Shown here one piece after another: positions 26,374 to 35,879 of a DNA stretch of 64,000 bases. Within the stretch, counting starts at the first letter, position 1; each line of letters begins with the position of its first letter. The position numbers were made by a program, and so were the translations under genes. The notes beneath the pieces were generated by a model. That model made no database searches. It saw only the letters and a list, made by a program, of their open reading frames with translations, and was not told the DNA's origin. This DNA comes from Tardiphaga alba (GTDB lineage: Bacteria > Pseudomonadota > Alphaproteobacteria > Rhizobiales > Xanthobacteraceae), in the NCBI RefSeq assembly GCF_018279705.1, contig NZ_CP036498.1:5349001-5413000 (forward strand), written 5' to 3'.

Positions 26374-27273
26374 TCACGCCGCAACCAGCAGCGCCACACC
26401 GGCCACGATCAGCACCACGCCGGCAAGCTCGCGCGCCGACGGCGTCTGCTTGAACGAATAATAGGCGACGGCCTGCGCGAACAGCACCTCCACCAGCGCC
26501 AGCGTGCGCACATTGGCTGCGGCCGTCAGCGCAAAAGCGAGGAACCAGAATTGCGAAGCGGCAGCGCCCGCAAAGCCGGCCAACATGGACGGACGCCACA
26601 GGCCGAAAATCTTGCGCAACACGTCCGGTGCACGCAGCAGCAGATAGATCGTCAGGATCGCCGTCTGCACGAAGAGCGACCATGCCAGCGCATAGGACGC
26701 CGCGGTGACGAAGCTCACATCCGGCACCGCGATGATGGCGCCGCGAAAGCCCACCGCCGACAGCGCAAAGCCGGCCGCGGCAATCAGCCCGAACATGATC
26801 GGCCGCAGACTGCCGAGCTCACGCGTCGCACCCGGCCGCAACGCCGTCACCACGACGCCAGCCGTCGCAATCAGAATGGCGACCACGCGCAGCACCGTCA
26901 GGTGATCGCCGAGAAAGACGAAGCCGAAGATCGCGGTCTGGATCGCCTCGGTCTTGAGATAGGCCGTGGTGACCACGAAGGAGCGTTCGTTCATGGCCGC
27001 CAGCATCAGGCCGGTGGCAAAGATCTGGCTGAGCGCGCCGAGCAGCAGCCACGGCCAGAACGCCATCACCGGCCAGCCGACCCGATCGCCGGTTGCAGTG
27101 ATGACGACCGCGAAAAACACCAGCGAGAACGGGAAGCCGAACAGGAAGCGGATATTGGTCGCACCCCAGGTGCCGAGCGGCCCCGTCAGCGAACGCTGCA
27201 TGGCATTGCGCGCCACCTGCCCCAGTGAGGCGATGATGGTGAAGGGAATCCAGAGCGAGGCGATCGTCAACAT
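26374..27273 (-). CDS. EamA/DMT-family permease
   Basis: 299 residues with about ten hydrophobic segments arranged as two EamA-type repeats. N-terminal half: LWIPFTIIASLGQVARNAMQ, then LSQIFATGLMLAAMNERSF. C-terminal half: SQFWFLAFALTAAANVRTLA, with LVEVLFAQAVAYYSFKQTPS at the conserved end. DMT permeases export metabolites or amino acids; the substrate is unknown. The start at 27273 (ATG) was preferred over a TTG 12 bases upstream. It precedes the thermonuclease-like gene on the same strand with a 63 bp gap. Confidence 0.88.
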   Translation of the reverse strand: MLTIASLWIPFTIIASLGQVARNAMQRSLTGPLGTWGATNIRFLFGFPFSLVFFAVVITATGDRVGWPVMAFWPWLLLGALSQIFATGLMLAAMNERSFVVTTAYLKTEAIQTAIFGFVFLGDHLTVLRVVAILIATAGVVVTALRPGATRELGSLRPIMFGLIAAAGFALSAVGFRGAIIAVPDVSFVTAASYALAWSLFVQTAILTIYLLLRAPDVLRKIFGLWRPSMLAGFAGAAASQFWFLAFALTAAANVRTLALVEVLFAQAVAYYSFKQTPSARELAGVVLIVAGVALLVAA

Positions 27274-27382
27274 GAAGCAGGGCAAATCCGCGAGAGAAGT
27301 CGCGGAACCTGACTGCGCCGCGCGGCGGGGTCAAGCCGCGCGCTGCCATATCTGCGATGCAAAGTCTGCGATGCAATCGCAG

Positions 27383-30300
27383 CTACCAGGCGAAGCGCAC
27401 GATGCCCTTGCCCGCATGGCTGCGCGTCAGCTGCGAAAACTCGCCTTCATAACTCAGAGCGAAGGACAGCCCGCTCGCCAACATCACCTCCGCACTGGCG
27501 GTCGTGAGGGCTGCATCCGGCGCCATGCTCGCGCCGTTGACGATGAAGCTCGCGCCGGGCAGCGACTGGAACGATGCCTGCGCGATGCGGTCGCGATTGA
27601 AATCATGCGCCCAAGCGGCGCGGCCGCGTAGAGTCAGCAGCGCCTGATCAAATGCGAAGGACTTGTCCGCGCGAACACCGAGTTCACTGCGCGCGGCCGT
27701 GACATTGCGCCCGGTATAGTTCAGCCTGAAATTATCGGCGCCGGAGACCAGCGTCTCCGCATAAGCGGGCAGATCGATATTGGTTATCTGCCCCGCGGCG
27801 TAAGGTGTCAGGCCCATGCCGCCCAGCCAGGACACGACGCTGCGATGACCGGCTTCGACGCGCGCCGAAAACGCATGCGCGGTGAAATTCGCGCGCAGCC
27901 GGTCGGCATCGATGATGGTGACGGTGCGATCCGTGGTGACGTTCTGCCAGCCATAAGCGAGCGCGCCGGTGAGATAAGCCGCACCTTCATGGTGACGAAC
28001 GAAGCCGCCAATCTGGAACAGGTCCGAATGACCCGCGCCGAGATTGTCGGAGAGGCCAAAACTGGTGCCGCCGCCCGCCATGGCGAAGCCGGCCAATGTC
28101 TGCGGCGAGAACCAGCTATCGGCGCCCACGGCCACCGCGCCGATGCGGGCGCTGCTGGTGTGCGAGCCGACCACCGTATTGCCATCGGTGGTCTGCCCGC
28201 CGCCGAAACCTGCGGCCCAGACATTCCAATGCGACTCGAAACTCGGCGCGGCAGGCATCACTTTGGTGACCGCGCCATAGGCATCGCGCCACGCCATCGA
28301 TCGCTCCACCGGTGCGAAGGCATTCGGCGCAGCAGTCGGTGTCACGCCGCCGCGATTGGCCGCAAACGGATCGGTCAGCACGCCCATGAACTGCGTCATG
28401 GCCTGCACCGTATTCTGCTGCACGCCGGTCGAGAGTTCGCCGGAGGATTGCGTGATGTCTTCCGGCGTCATCGCACCCAGCGCAAAAGGAATGCCGCCAT
28501 AGGTGCCGAAATAGGTGTTCAGCGCCGACGCGACATTGTTCTGGTTGATGTTGAGGCCGGTCAGCTTGAGGTCGATATTCAGATAGACATTCTGCGCATC
28601 ATAGCTCAGCGATGTCGTGAAGGCCGGCGGTTGGTCGCCATAGATCTGCGGCCGGAACGTATCGGCCAGCCCACCCGCCGCATGCAGGATCGTGTAACGC
28701 TCGCGCACGAAGGCTGCGGGATCGAAGGCGACACGCACCGTTGCACCATTCAGCGTCGCGATGCCGGTGACATCGGTGCGATCGGCCACGGGGCCGGCCA
28801 CTTCCACCATGTAGCTGGCCGCCGAGGCGAGCGTGAGATTGCCACGAACGGTCAGCAGCCCCACGGAATTGCCCGGCGACAGCATGCCACCATCGGAAAT
28901 CTGCGTGGTGCTGACCTCGCCATTGCCGCCGAGCGTCGCGCCACGCCCGACATTGACCTGCGACGACGCGACGATCGAGCCATTGACGCTGAGCGTTCCC
29001 GCCGTGACGTCGGTGACGCCCGTATAGGTGTTGAAGCCATCGAGGCGCGTGATCCCGGGACCGCTCTGCGTGAAAAAGCCTGTGCCGGATATGGCGCCGG
29101 CCAGGGTCAGCAGCCCGTCGCGCTGCGCGATCAGCGCGCCATTGTTGTTGATGGCACCGATGATCGAACCCGTGAATCCGCCATCGCCGATCTGCAGGAC
29201 GCCACGCGTGATCACCGTGCCGCCGCTATAGCTGTTGTCGCCGGTCAGAATCGTGGTGCCCGTGCCCACATGCCGGAACACACCGGCGCCGGAGATCGTC
29301 CCGCCGAATGTATAGGTGTCCGAGCGGAAGATCTGGAATGTGCCGTTATTGATCACATCTCCTGCGATCGATCCCGTAGTGCCGCCCGTGCCGAGCTGCA
29401 ACGTACCTGCGGAGATCAGCGTGCCACCGCGATAGGTGCTGTCCCCTTCGAGCGCCGTGATGCCGCCGCCCATCTGGACGAAGGCGCCGGCGCCCGAAAT
29501 CACCCCACTATAGAACACGTCGTTGGAGCGATTGACCGCCAGAATACCGTGATTGGTGACATCGCCCGTCAGCGTGCCGGTCGTGCCGCCATTGCCGATC
29601 TGCAGCGTACCGGCCTCGATCGTCGTGCCGCCGCCATAGCTGTTGGTGCCGGCGAGAACCAGCGTGCCCCAGCCATCCTTGATCAGCGCGCCGGTCCCCG
29701 ACACATCTCCGCTGGTCGCGTAAGTCGTTCCGAACAGCGTCTCGATACTTGCATTGCCGGTCAGCGCGATGCTGCGTGTCGATGAGATATCGGCAAGCGT
29801 CAGCAACCGCGCACTGGACAGCGCCAGCGCGCCGGTGCCGAGATTGGCATCGGTGGCAATGGCCACGGTGCCGCCCGAGACCGTCGTGCCGCCGGTGTAG
29901 GTGTTGCTGCCCGACAGCAGCAGCGTGCCGTTACCGGATTTGACGAGACGGCCGTCGATGCCGCTGATCACGCTGGCGATCTCGGTATTGTCGGCCTGAT
30001 CGAGCGTCAGCTGCGCATTGCCGAGCGCAATCTCGCCGCCGAGACCGATCAGCGAGCGCGTCGTGGCGTTATGGCCATTGAGATCGAACTTGCCGCCGGT
30101 GATGATAAGATCGCTGCCGTCAGGCAATGCGCCGGCAATGCCGAGCTGCAGCGTGCCGGCCTGCAGCAGCGTACCGCCGGTCCAGCTGTTCGCGCCCGCT
30201 AGCGTCAATGTGCCGGCGCCGGACTTGATCAAGCTGCCCGCGCCGGACACCGTTCCCGCGAGTTGCAATGTTGTTGCGGCGTCGGTGTCGATCTCGCCGA

Positions 30301-33300
30301 TGCCGAGCAGGTTCACGCCACGCGTGGACTGGACGTCGGCCGTCGTGTGCAGGGTGCCATTGTCGAATTTCAGCGTGCCGCCGACACCGAGATTTCCATC
30401 CGACGCGATCTGCAGCGTGCCGCCGCTGATGGTGGTCTCGCCGGTATACGTGCTGGCGCCGGCCAGTATGAGCGTGCCGCCGCCCGTCTTGTTGATGCCG
30501 CCAGCGCCGGCGATCCGCGCCGAGATCGTCGCCGTCTCGTTCGCCAGGACGCGCACCTCGCCGATGGCAGGCGCGCCATTGATATCGGCCGGCCGCAATT
30601 CGCCGGAGCCCTGCGCGAGCTCGTAGAGGCCGCGGACGAATTGCAGCCCCTGGAAATTCTGCGCGCCATCCACCCTGATCGTCCCGCCCGGCCCGTCGAA
30701 GACGGCGTGGTGCCCGCCCCAATTGATATCGAGGAGGCCACCGAGATTGGACCAGTTGTTGTTGATCGCATTCCACGTGCCGCTGCCACCGCGCGGGCCA
30801 TTCGATGCATCGTCCCAGCGTTGCAGGAAATTGGTGCCATCCGGCACCGTCACCAGATCGACCACGTTGGCGCGCGACGTGTCGACCACATAGGCATCCG
30901 GAAACAGTCCGCCCGGTGGCGGCCTGTCACCGATGGTCAGGCCGGAGAACGATCCCGCGCCCGTATAGGTGATCATCCGGTAATAGCCGATCGGCGGCTC
31001 GGCGCTGGCGCTGATATTGAACGTCACATTGTTGAGCGCGATATCGCCGTTCACCCAGACCGCGGCCGACGTCGCCGACGACGCGCCGGCGACATGGCCG
31101 AGATTAAAATCGAACTGGCTGCCGGCCAGCATCGACAGGCTGCCGTTCACCTTCAGCTGGCCGTGGCTATCCGGCGCCAGCGCGCCGCCGCTATACACCG
31201 TGGTGCTGCCGACCACGCCATTGCCGGAGAGCTCACCGCCTTGGCCGACACTGACCGTGCCGCCAAGCTCGCCGGTCACCCGCAATGTCGCGTCGCGAAT
31301 GTCGGTCGTTCCTGAAAAGCCCGCATTGCGGCCCGACAGAACCGTGGTGCCGCCGCGCGCATTGATCGTGCCGTTGCCGGTGATCACATTGTTGAAGAGG
31401 TAGTCGCTGCCTGTATGGTTGAAATTGAGCGTGCCCTGATGCGCCAGCGCGATAGCACCATTGACGATGCCGGCCGCCATGGGCGCCGCCCCCACGTCGC
31501 CGCCGATATTCAACGCGCCGCCGATGCCGAGATCGCCGACCGACAGCGAACTCGCTTTCAGCAACCCGCCATTGCTCACCGACAGCGAGCCAAAGGACTG
31601 CGCACCGATCTTCAACACCTGCGCATCGAACACAGAACCGGCGCCATCGACCCTGACATGACCGGTGGCGAGACCGGTCGTGTCATTCCCGATCGTCGCC
31701 GTCGCGGCCGTCACATGGCCGCCGGCCACCAGCAGCGAACCGTTGCCGCGATGGCCGACGAACAGGTTGGTGTTCAGCCATGATGCGCCCGCGCCGGATA
31801 CGGTCACGCTGGCATTGCTGCCGTCGTCATATCCGACGTAACCGTTGACGGTCGTGAGCTTGGTATTGCCGTCAAGAACAAGCCCGCCGCCACTGGCCCG
31901 CAGGTCGCCGCTGAAAGATGTCGGCGTCCCCGATACGATCCAGTCGCCCGGTCCTGCCTTTTCGAAAATGCCGAACCCGCGATACTGCGCGCCCAGCGTC
32001 GACAGGTCGAATGTCGCGCTGGTCGCGCCGCCCAGTGCCAGGGTGTCCGGCCGTCCATTGTATTCGGCCGCAACGACATCGCCCGTGATGTGCGAGCCCG
32101 CCTGCAATTCGAGCCGGTTGCTGCCGGAGGAAAACAGGATCGCTGCAGCCATCACACCGTCCCCGCTCAGGCCGCCGATGATGGTGCCGGCATTGATGAT
32201 ATTCGTGCCGCCAAACATGGTTTCCGCGCGGATGCCGACACCGCCCGCACCAGCCGCCGCACCATTGGCGCCACTTCCACCAGTGCCACCCTGGATGACG
32301 GCGCCGCTCCGGATGGTGATCGTTTGCGAACCGCCCAGCTGCAGGCCATCGCCACCGGCGCCGCCACGGCCACCGCGGCCGGAATCCCCGGAATTGGCCA
32401 TCGGCAGGCTGTAGCCATAGAGATCGCCGGGATCGCCGCCATTGCCGCCGGATCCGCCATTGCCGCCGTTCCCGCCGGTCAGGCGCATCGCACCGCCGAT
32501 CTCCACCGAGACGTTCGGCCCGATCCACGCGCCGGATCCGCCGGCGCCGCCATGGCCCCCGCCGCCGCCATTGCCGCCTGCGCCGGGATAGTAATTGATA
32601 TCGCCGGAGCAACCGTGCTCGTCGCAGGTCTGGGTCGAATAGGCGCGTGAGCCCTGCCCGCCGGCGCCACCCGCACCGCCATTGCCGCCGTTGCCACCGA
32701 CGACATTGCCGGAATTCCAGACATAGTTGCCGGCATTCACAGAGACGACACCGAAGCCGCCACCACCGCCGCCGCCGCCGCCACCGCCCGCAGCGCCATT
32801 CGATGTGAAGGGGATCGGCGGAAAGATCGGTGCCAGCGCGCTGTTGCCGCCCTTGCCGCCTTTGCCACCATTGCCGCCACTGACGCCGGTGACGGACAGG
32901 CCGTCATAGGTGCCCGGCCTGATGACCAGCTGGCCCACCGCACCGCCTGCGCCACCGCCGCCGCTGCCGCCGTCATGACCAGGCGGATCGAATTCGGTGA
33001 CTCCATTGTGCCCGTCGTGACCATCGGCACCATCGTGATTTTTGCCCGGGTCTGTATTCGTCCCGCCGACGCCGCCGCCATTCTTGTTCGCGCCGCTGCC
33101 GCCCCTGCCGCCGGTGCTTCCATCGGCATTGACGTGATGATGGCTGGACTCGGCGCCGCCGCCACCGCCGCCGCCGCCACCTGCGATCAACGCGCCATAG
33201 GCGCCTGTGCCACCCGCAACGGGCTTGCTGATTCCATGCGCACCGCCGTCACCGCCCTGGCCGGACAATTGCTGAGCGTGAGCAGGAAAAGTGAGCATCA

Positions 33301-33403
33301 ACGGCGCCAGCAGCAGCGCACGCAACAGCGGGATCTCCGAGGCGGAGCCGCGCAACCTTTCGATCACCGCGTCACGGCGATGTGCGCGCACGCGACGTAT
33401 CAT
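27383..33403 (-). CDS. Giant autotransporter adhesin with glycine-rich head and PATR repeats
   Basis: 2006 residues. A basic signal peptide ends near residue 43 (FPAHAQQ). Residues about 48-400 are a glycine-rich tract of GGxGGxGG (for example GGNGGNGGAGGAGGQG), PE_PGRS-like in texture. Then comes a beta-helix-like passenger with about seven PATR units near 970-1450, each with GTLxLxGxNxYxGGT followed by GTLQ(L/I)G (for example SGAGTLTLAGANSWTGGT). Residues about 1700-2006 form the autotransporter beta-barrel (WAAGFGGGQTTDGN) ending in RFAW, with the terminal aromatic needed for barrel assembly. The passenger should be exposed on the surface and act in adhesion or autoaggregation. It lies downstream of a LytTR regulator. 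The large size and coding repeats make it prone to recombination. Confidence 0.93.
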   Translation of the reverse strand: MIRRVRAHRRDAVIERLRGSASEIPLLRALLLAPLMLTFPAHAQQLSGQGGDGGAHGISKPVAGGTGAYGALIAGGGGGGGGGAESSHHHVNADGSTGGRGGSGANKNGGGVGGTNTDPGKNHDGADGHDGHNGVTEFDPPGHDGGSGGGGAGGAVGQLVIRPGTYDGLSVTGVSGGNGGKGGKGGNSALAPIFPPIPFTSNGAAGGGGGGGGGGGFGVVSVNAGNYVWNSGNVVGGNGGNGGAGGAGGQGSRAYSTQTCDEHGCSGDINYYPGAGGNGGGGGHGGAGGSGAWIGPNVSVEIGGAMRLTGGNGGNGGSGGNGGDPGDLYGYSLPMANSGDSGRGGRGGAGGDGLQLGGSQTITIRSGAVIQGGTGGSGANGAAAGAGGVGIRAETMFGGTNIINAGTIIGGLSGDGVMAAAILFSSGSNRLELQAGSHITGDVVAAEYNGRPDTLALGGATSATFDLSTLGAQYRGFGIFEKAGPGDWIVSGTPTSFSGDLRASGGGLVLDGNTKLTTVNGYVGYDDGSNASVTVSGAGASWLNTNLFVGHRGNGSLLVAGGHVTAATATIGNDTTGLATGHVRVDGAGSVFDAQVLKIGAQSFGSLSVSNGGLLKASSLSVGDLGIGGALNIGGDVGAAPMAAGIVNGAIALAHQGTLNFNHTGSDYLFNNVITGNGTINARGGTTVLSGRNAGFSGTTDIRDATLRVTGELGGTVSVGQGGELSGNGVVGSTTVYSGGALAPDSHGQLKVNGSLSMLAGSQFDFNLGHVAGASSATSAAVWVNGDIALNNVTFNISASAEPPIGYYRMITYTGAGSFSGLTIGDRPPPGGLFPDAYVVDTSRANVVDLVTVPDGTNFLQRWDDASNGPRGGSGTWNAINNNWSNLGGLLDINWGGHHAVFDGPGGTIRVDGAQNFQGLQFVRGLYELAQGSGELRPADINGAPAIGEVRVLANETATISARIAGAGGINKTGGGTLILAGASTYTGETTISGGTLQIASDGNLGVGGTLKFDNGTLHTTADVQSTRGVNLLGIGEIDTDAATTLQLAGTVSGAGSLIKSGAGTLTLAGANSWTGGTLLQAGTLQLGIAGALPDGSDLIITGGKFDLNGHNATTRSLIGLGGEIALGNAQLTLDQADNTEIASVISGIDGRLVKSGNGTLLLSGSNTYTGGTTVSGGTVAIATDANLGTGALALSSARLLTLADISSTRSIALTGNASIETLFGTTYATSGDVSGTGALIKDGWGTLVLAGTNSYGGGTTIEAGTLQIGNGGTTGTLTGDVTNHGILAVNRSNDVFYSGVISGAGAFVQMGGGITALEGDSTYRGGTLISAGTLQLGTGGTTGSIAGDVINNGTFQIFRSDTYTFGGTISGAGVFRHVGTGTTILTGDNSYSGGTVITRGVLQIGDGGFTGSIIGAINNNGALIAQRDGLLTLAGAISGTGFFTQSGPGITRLDGFNTYTGVTDVTAGTLSVNGSIVASSQVNVGRGATLGGNGEVSTTQISDGGMLSPGNSVGLLTVRGNLTLASAASYMVEVAGPVADRTDVTGIATLNGATVRVAFDPAAFVRERYTILHAAGGLADTFRPQIYGDQPPAFTTSLSYDAQNVYLNIDLKLTGLNINQNNVASALNTYFGTYGGIPFALGAMTPEDITQSSGELSTGVQQNTVQAMTQFMGVLTDPFAANRGGVTPTAAPNAFAPVERSMAWRDAYGAVTKVMPAAPSFESHWNVWAAGFGGGQTTDGNTVVGSHTSSARIGAVAVGADSWFSPQTLAGFAMAGGGTSFGLSDNLGAGHSDLFQIGGFVRHHEGAAYLTGALAYGWQNVTTDRTVTIIDADRLRANFTAHAFSARVEAGHRSVVSWLGGMGLTPYAAGQITNIDLPAYAETLVSGADNFRLNYTGRNVTAARSELGVRADKSFAFDQALLTLRGRAAWAHDFNRDRIAQASFQSLPGASFIVNGASMAPDAALTTASAEVMLASGLSFALSYEGEFSQLTRSHAGKGIVRFAW

Positions 33404-33676
33404 GATCGTCGCGCCGTCACGTCACAGGTGACAAGCGATTCGGCAGGCATCGTCTCTTGGCTCCGACTCGTCAACGCGATTGACATCGCGCCCTACGAAG
33501 CACGCAATCAGCTGATGAAACGCAATGACGGATCGACGAAGCGACGCGCAGGTTCGACCAATGTCCTGCGCAATTTGCAGCCGCTGCACGTCGCGCGAAA
33601 AATTCCGAACCGATAGATGATCGTAAGGATTTCTTAACCGAAGATGCGAGCCGGATTCTGCGATCTGAACTACACT

Positions 33677-34618
33677 TCAGATTCCGAGACGTGCACGCAA
33701 CTCGGCGCGCCCTGAGCGCGATACGGGCCAATGCTCCTTCAGCTCGTGCACGCGCAGTTGCCACGCCCCGCTTTCGCGACGCTCCACATCGCGCACGAAC
33801 TGATGATTGACCACCGCCGTGCGGTGAACGCGCACGAAGCCGCCCGCAGGCAACAGGCCAAGCCATTGCGTCAGCGTGCGCAGGTCGAGCGCCATGGTGC
33901 CGTCCACCAGCCACACCTCCGTGTAGTCCTTCGACGAACGCAGCCCGACGATCTCCGACAGCGGCGTGCCGCGAACGCCATTGGCGCGGCGGAGATAGAT
34001 CATCGCATCGGGCGTCGATGATGCTTCACCGGCGACGACATCGACCTGCGGCCGGCCATAGCGCGCGGCCGCAATCAGATCGGCACAGCTGAACAGATCG
34101 GCGATCTCGCCGGACCATCGCCGCGGCATCTCGACGGCATCGAAGCCGATACACGCCACCAGCCTTCCATCATGGAACATCGGCACGCTCAGCACGCTCT
34201 TGTTGCCCTGGCGTAGAAATTCCGCGCGCAAAGGCCCGGCACTGCGCGGCAAGGCGTCGATGTCGTTGATCATCACCGCCTGCCCTGCGACGAGATGCTG
34301 ATGCAGCCACGCGATGATGGCGACGGGCACGTTCTGCAGGTCCTGCACGAAGGAGCCGGCACCACCGCGGCTCCATTCATAGGTGTTACGAAAGCGCAGG
34401 TGGTCGGCGTCGTATTCGAACATCCAGGCTCGATCGGCGCCGGCACTGGTCCCGATCATCTGCAGGCTCTCGCCGATCGCCGCGTCGAGCGGCTGCGTCA
34501 GCAGCGCCAGCGCCGTATCGAACACCCAACGCCCTGACGAGCCCGCACGGCGGCTGTCACGGCTGACGAATTCCCAAGGCGGTGTTAGAGGCGGTGTCGG
34601 ATCCAACGACAATGTCAC
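33677..34618 (-). CDS. GAF-LytTR transcriptional regulator
   Basis: 313 residues. The N-terminal GAF-like domain runs over about residues 35-190 (ALLTQPLDAAIGESLQMIGT, KSVLSVPMFHDGRLVACIGF). A C-terminal LytTR DNA-binding domain follows at about 205-305, with RGTPLSEIVGLRSSKDYTEV, LDLRTLTQWLGLLPAGGFVR and VHRTAVVN, the characteristic LytTR motifs. It should sense a small molecule and bind DNA as a dimer. No receiver domain is present, so it is not phosphorylation-controlled. The start GTG at 34618 has GAGAG upstream. It lies 273 bases ahead of the giant autotransporter gene on the same strand, which suggests it controls that gene. Confidence 0.85.
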   Translation of the reverse strand: MTLSLDPTPPLTPPWEFVSRDSRRAGSSGRWVFDTALALLTQPLDAAIGESLQMIGTSAGADRAWMFEYDADHLRFRNTYEWSRGGAGSFVQDLQNVPVAIIAWLHQHLVAGQAVMINDIDALPRSAGPLRAEFLRQGNKSVLSVPMFHDGRLVACIGFDAVEMPRRWSGEIADLFSCADLIAAARYGRPQVDVVAGEASSTPDAMIYLRRANGVRGTPLSEIVGLRSSKDYTEVWLVDGTMALDLRTLTQWLGLLPAGGFVRVHRTAVVNHQFVRDVERRESGAWQLRVHELKEHWPVSRSGRAELRARLGI

Positions 34619-34826
34619 ATGCTCTCAGACAGGTATCCAACGACTACCCGACACCATCGCCGTCATCAACGGACCTATCCGGGTGGCATGACAGCCATTC
34701 GCGTATCCACACCGCGACGCCGCTTCTATCTTGGGCAATTGGTCACAGATCGCCTGCACAACCGGCATTGCGGCTCTCTCAATTGACGATACACTCTTGC
34801 GAGGTGCATTCGGAGACTGCCGGATC

Positions 34827-35645
34827 ATGCTGCGACTTCTGCCTGTCGTTCTCGCCGCAATCGGGTGGTTCGCCACACCGGCACTTGCGCAGACTGCATC
34901 GCGCGGCAGCGAATGCCTCGCCATGGCGGAGCGTCCGCCGCGCGCCATCCCGGTCAGCCTGCGCCGCACCGCGACCAAACCGGACGAAGTTGCGATCACC
35001 TATGCCGGGCATTCCACCTATTACATCGACACGCCCGGCGGCGTGACCATCGCCACCGACTATAACGGCGTCTACAGGCTCGACCGCATTCCCGATGTCG
35101 TGACGATGAACCGGGCGCACAGCACGCATTACACGCTCAACCCTGATCCGCGCATCAAGACCGTGCTGCATGGCTGGGGCGAGAGGGGCCAGCCCGCGCA
35201 GATTCACGAGCGCGTCGGCGATGTACTGATCCGCAATGTCACCACCGATATCCGCCGCTACGTCGGCGACGATTCCGGTGGCGAGATGATGAAGGACGGC
35301 AACTCGATCTTCATCTTCGAGGTCGCCGGCCTGTGCATCGGCCATCTCGGCCACCTCCATCACAAGCTCGACGAAAGCCATTTCGCCGCCATCGGCCGGC
35401 TCGACATCGTGATGGTGCCCATCGACGGCAGCTACACGATGTCTCTCGACGGCGTCTCCGACATCACCAAGCGCCTGCGTGCCTCCGTGGTGCTGCCGAT
35501 GCACCGTTTCATGACGCCGCTCAGCGATTTCATGCAGAAGATCGGCCAGAGTTTTGCGATCGACCAGCGGAGCGCGCAGACATTGACGATGTCGCTGAAT
35601 GCCCTGCCGAAAGCGCCCACGGTGATCATTCTGGACGGGGTGTGA
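34827..35645 (+). CDS. Secreted metallo-beta-lactamase-fold hydrolase
   Basis: 272 residues with signal peptide MLRLLPVVLAAIGWFATPAL (cleavage near LAQ). The mature domain has ITYAGHSTYYIDTPGGVTIA and MNRAHSTHYTLNPD, consistent with the UlaG-like subfamily, with further His residues in CIGHLGHLHHKLDESHFAAI. Metal-dependent hydrolysis in the periplasm is expected; the substrate is unknown. The start at 34827 was chosen at the beginning of the signal peptide. It is divergent from the GAF-LytTR gene (208 bp between starts). Confidence 0.85.
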   Translation: MLRLLPVVLAAIGWFATPALAQTASRGSECLAMAERPPRAIPVSLRRTATKPDEVAITYAGHSTYYIDTPGGVTIATDYNGVYRLDRIPDVVTMNRAHSTHYTLNPDPRIKTVLHGWGERGQPAQIHERVGDVLIRNVTTDIRRYVGDDSGGEMMKDGNSIFIFEVAGLCIGHLGHLHHKLDESHFAAIGRLDIVMVPIDGSYTMSLDGVSDITKRLRASVVLPMHRFMTPLSDFMQKIGQSFAIDQRSAQTLTMSLNALPKAPTVIILDGV

Positions 35646-35693
35646 GCGGCATTGGTCGCTATTCGACTGGCTCGACATGACGCGCCGAAGCCC

Positions 35694-35871
35694 ATGGTCT
35701 CCCTCCCCGGAGCGCAGCGAATGGGGAGGGTCCGCCGATAGGCGGGGGTGGGGACTCTCCCCACGTGACGTCAGCGTTTGCGGAAACGCCCCACCCGTCT
35801 CGAAGCTCGCTGAACGCTCGCTTCTCACCATCCTCCCCAGTGGCTGCGCTCCGGGGAGGGAAAAGACCCAC
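35694..35871. repeat. Compound palindromic repeat, intact copy
   Basis: Opens CTCCCTCCCCGGAGCGCAGC, then CCGCCGATAGGCGG (hairpin), GGGGTGGGGACTC, the ACGTGACGTCAGCGTTTGCG block and CCCACCCGTCTCGAAGCTCG. It closes with CTCCGGGGAGGGAAAAG, the complement of the start. The same order appears at 36423-36522 plus 37853-37990, where an IS interrupts it. Confidence 0.8.
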
Positions 35872-35879
35872 GCGAAGTC

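Noticed and set aside
27845..29785. Long plus-strand open frame opposite the autotransporter
   Set aside because: It is a shadow of a GC-rich repetitive coding strand; the product is Arg/His/Ala-rich with no domain, and the minus strand carries the signal peptide, repeats and barrel.
31300..33260. Glycine-repeat DNA suggesting a CRISPR-like or satellite array
   Set aside because: The repeats are in frame within a single long open reading frame, not separated by unique spacers of constant length.
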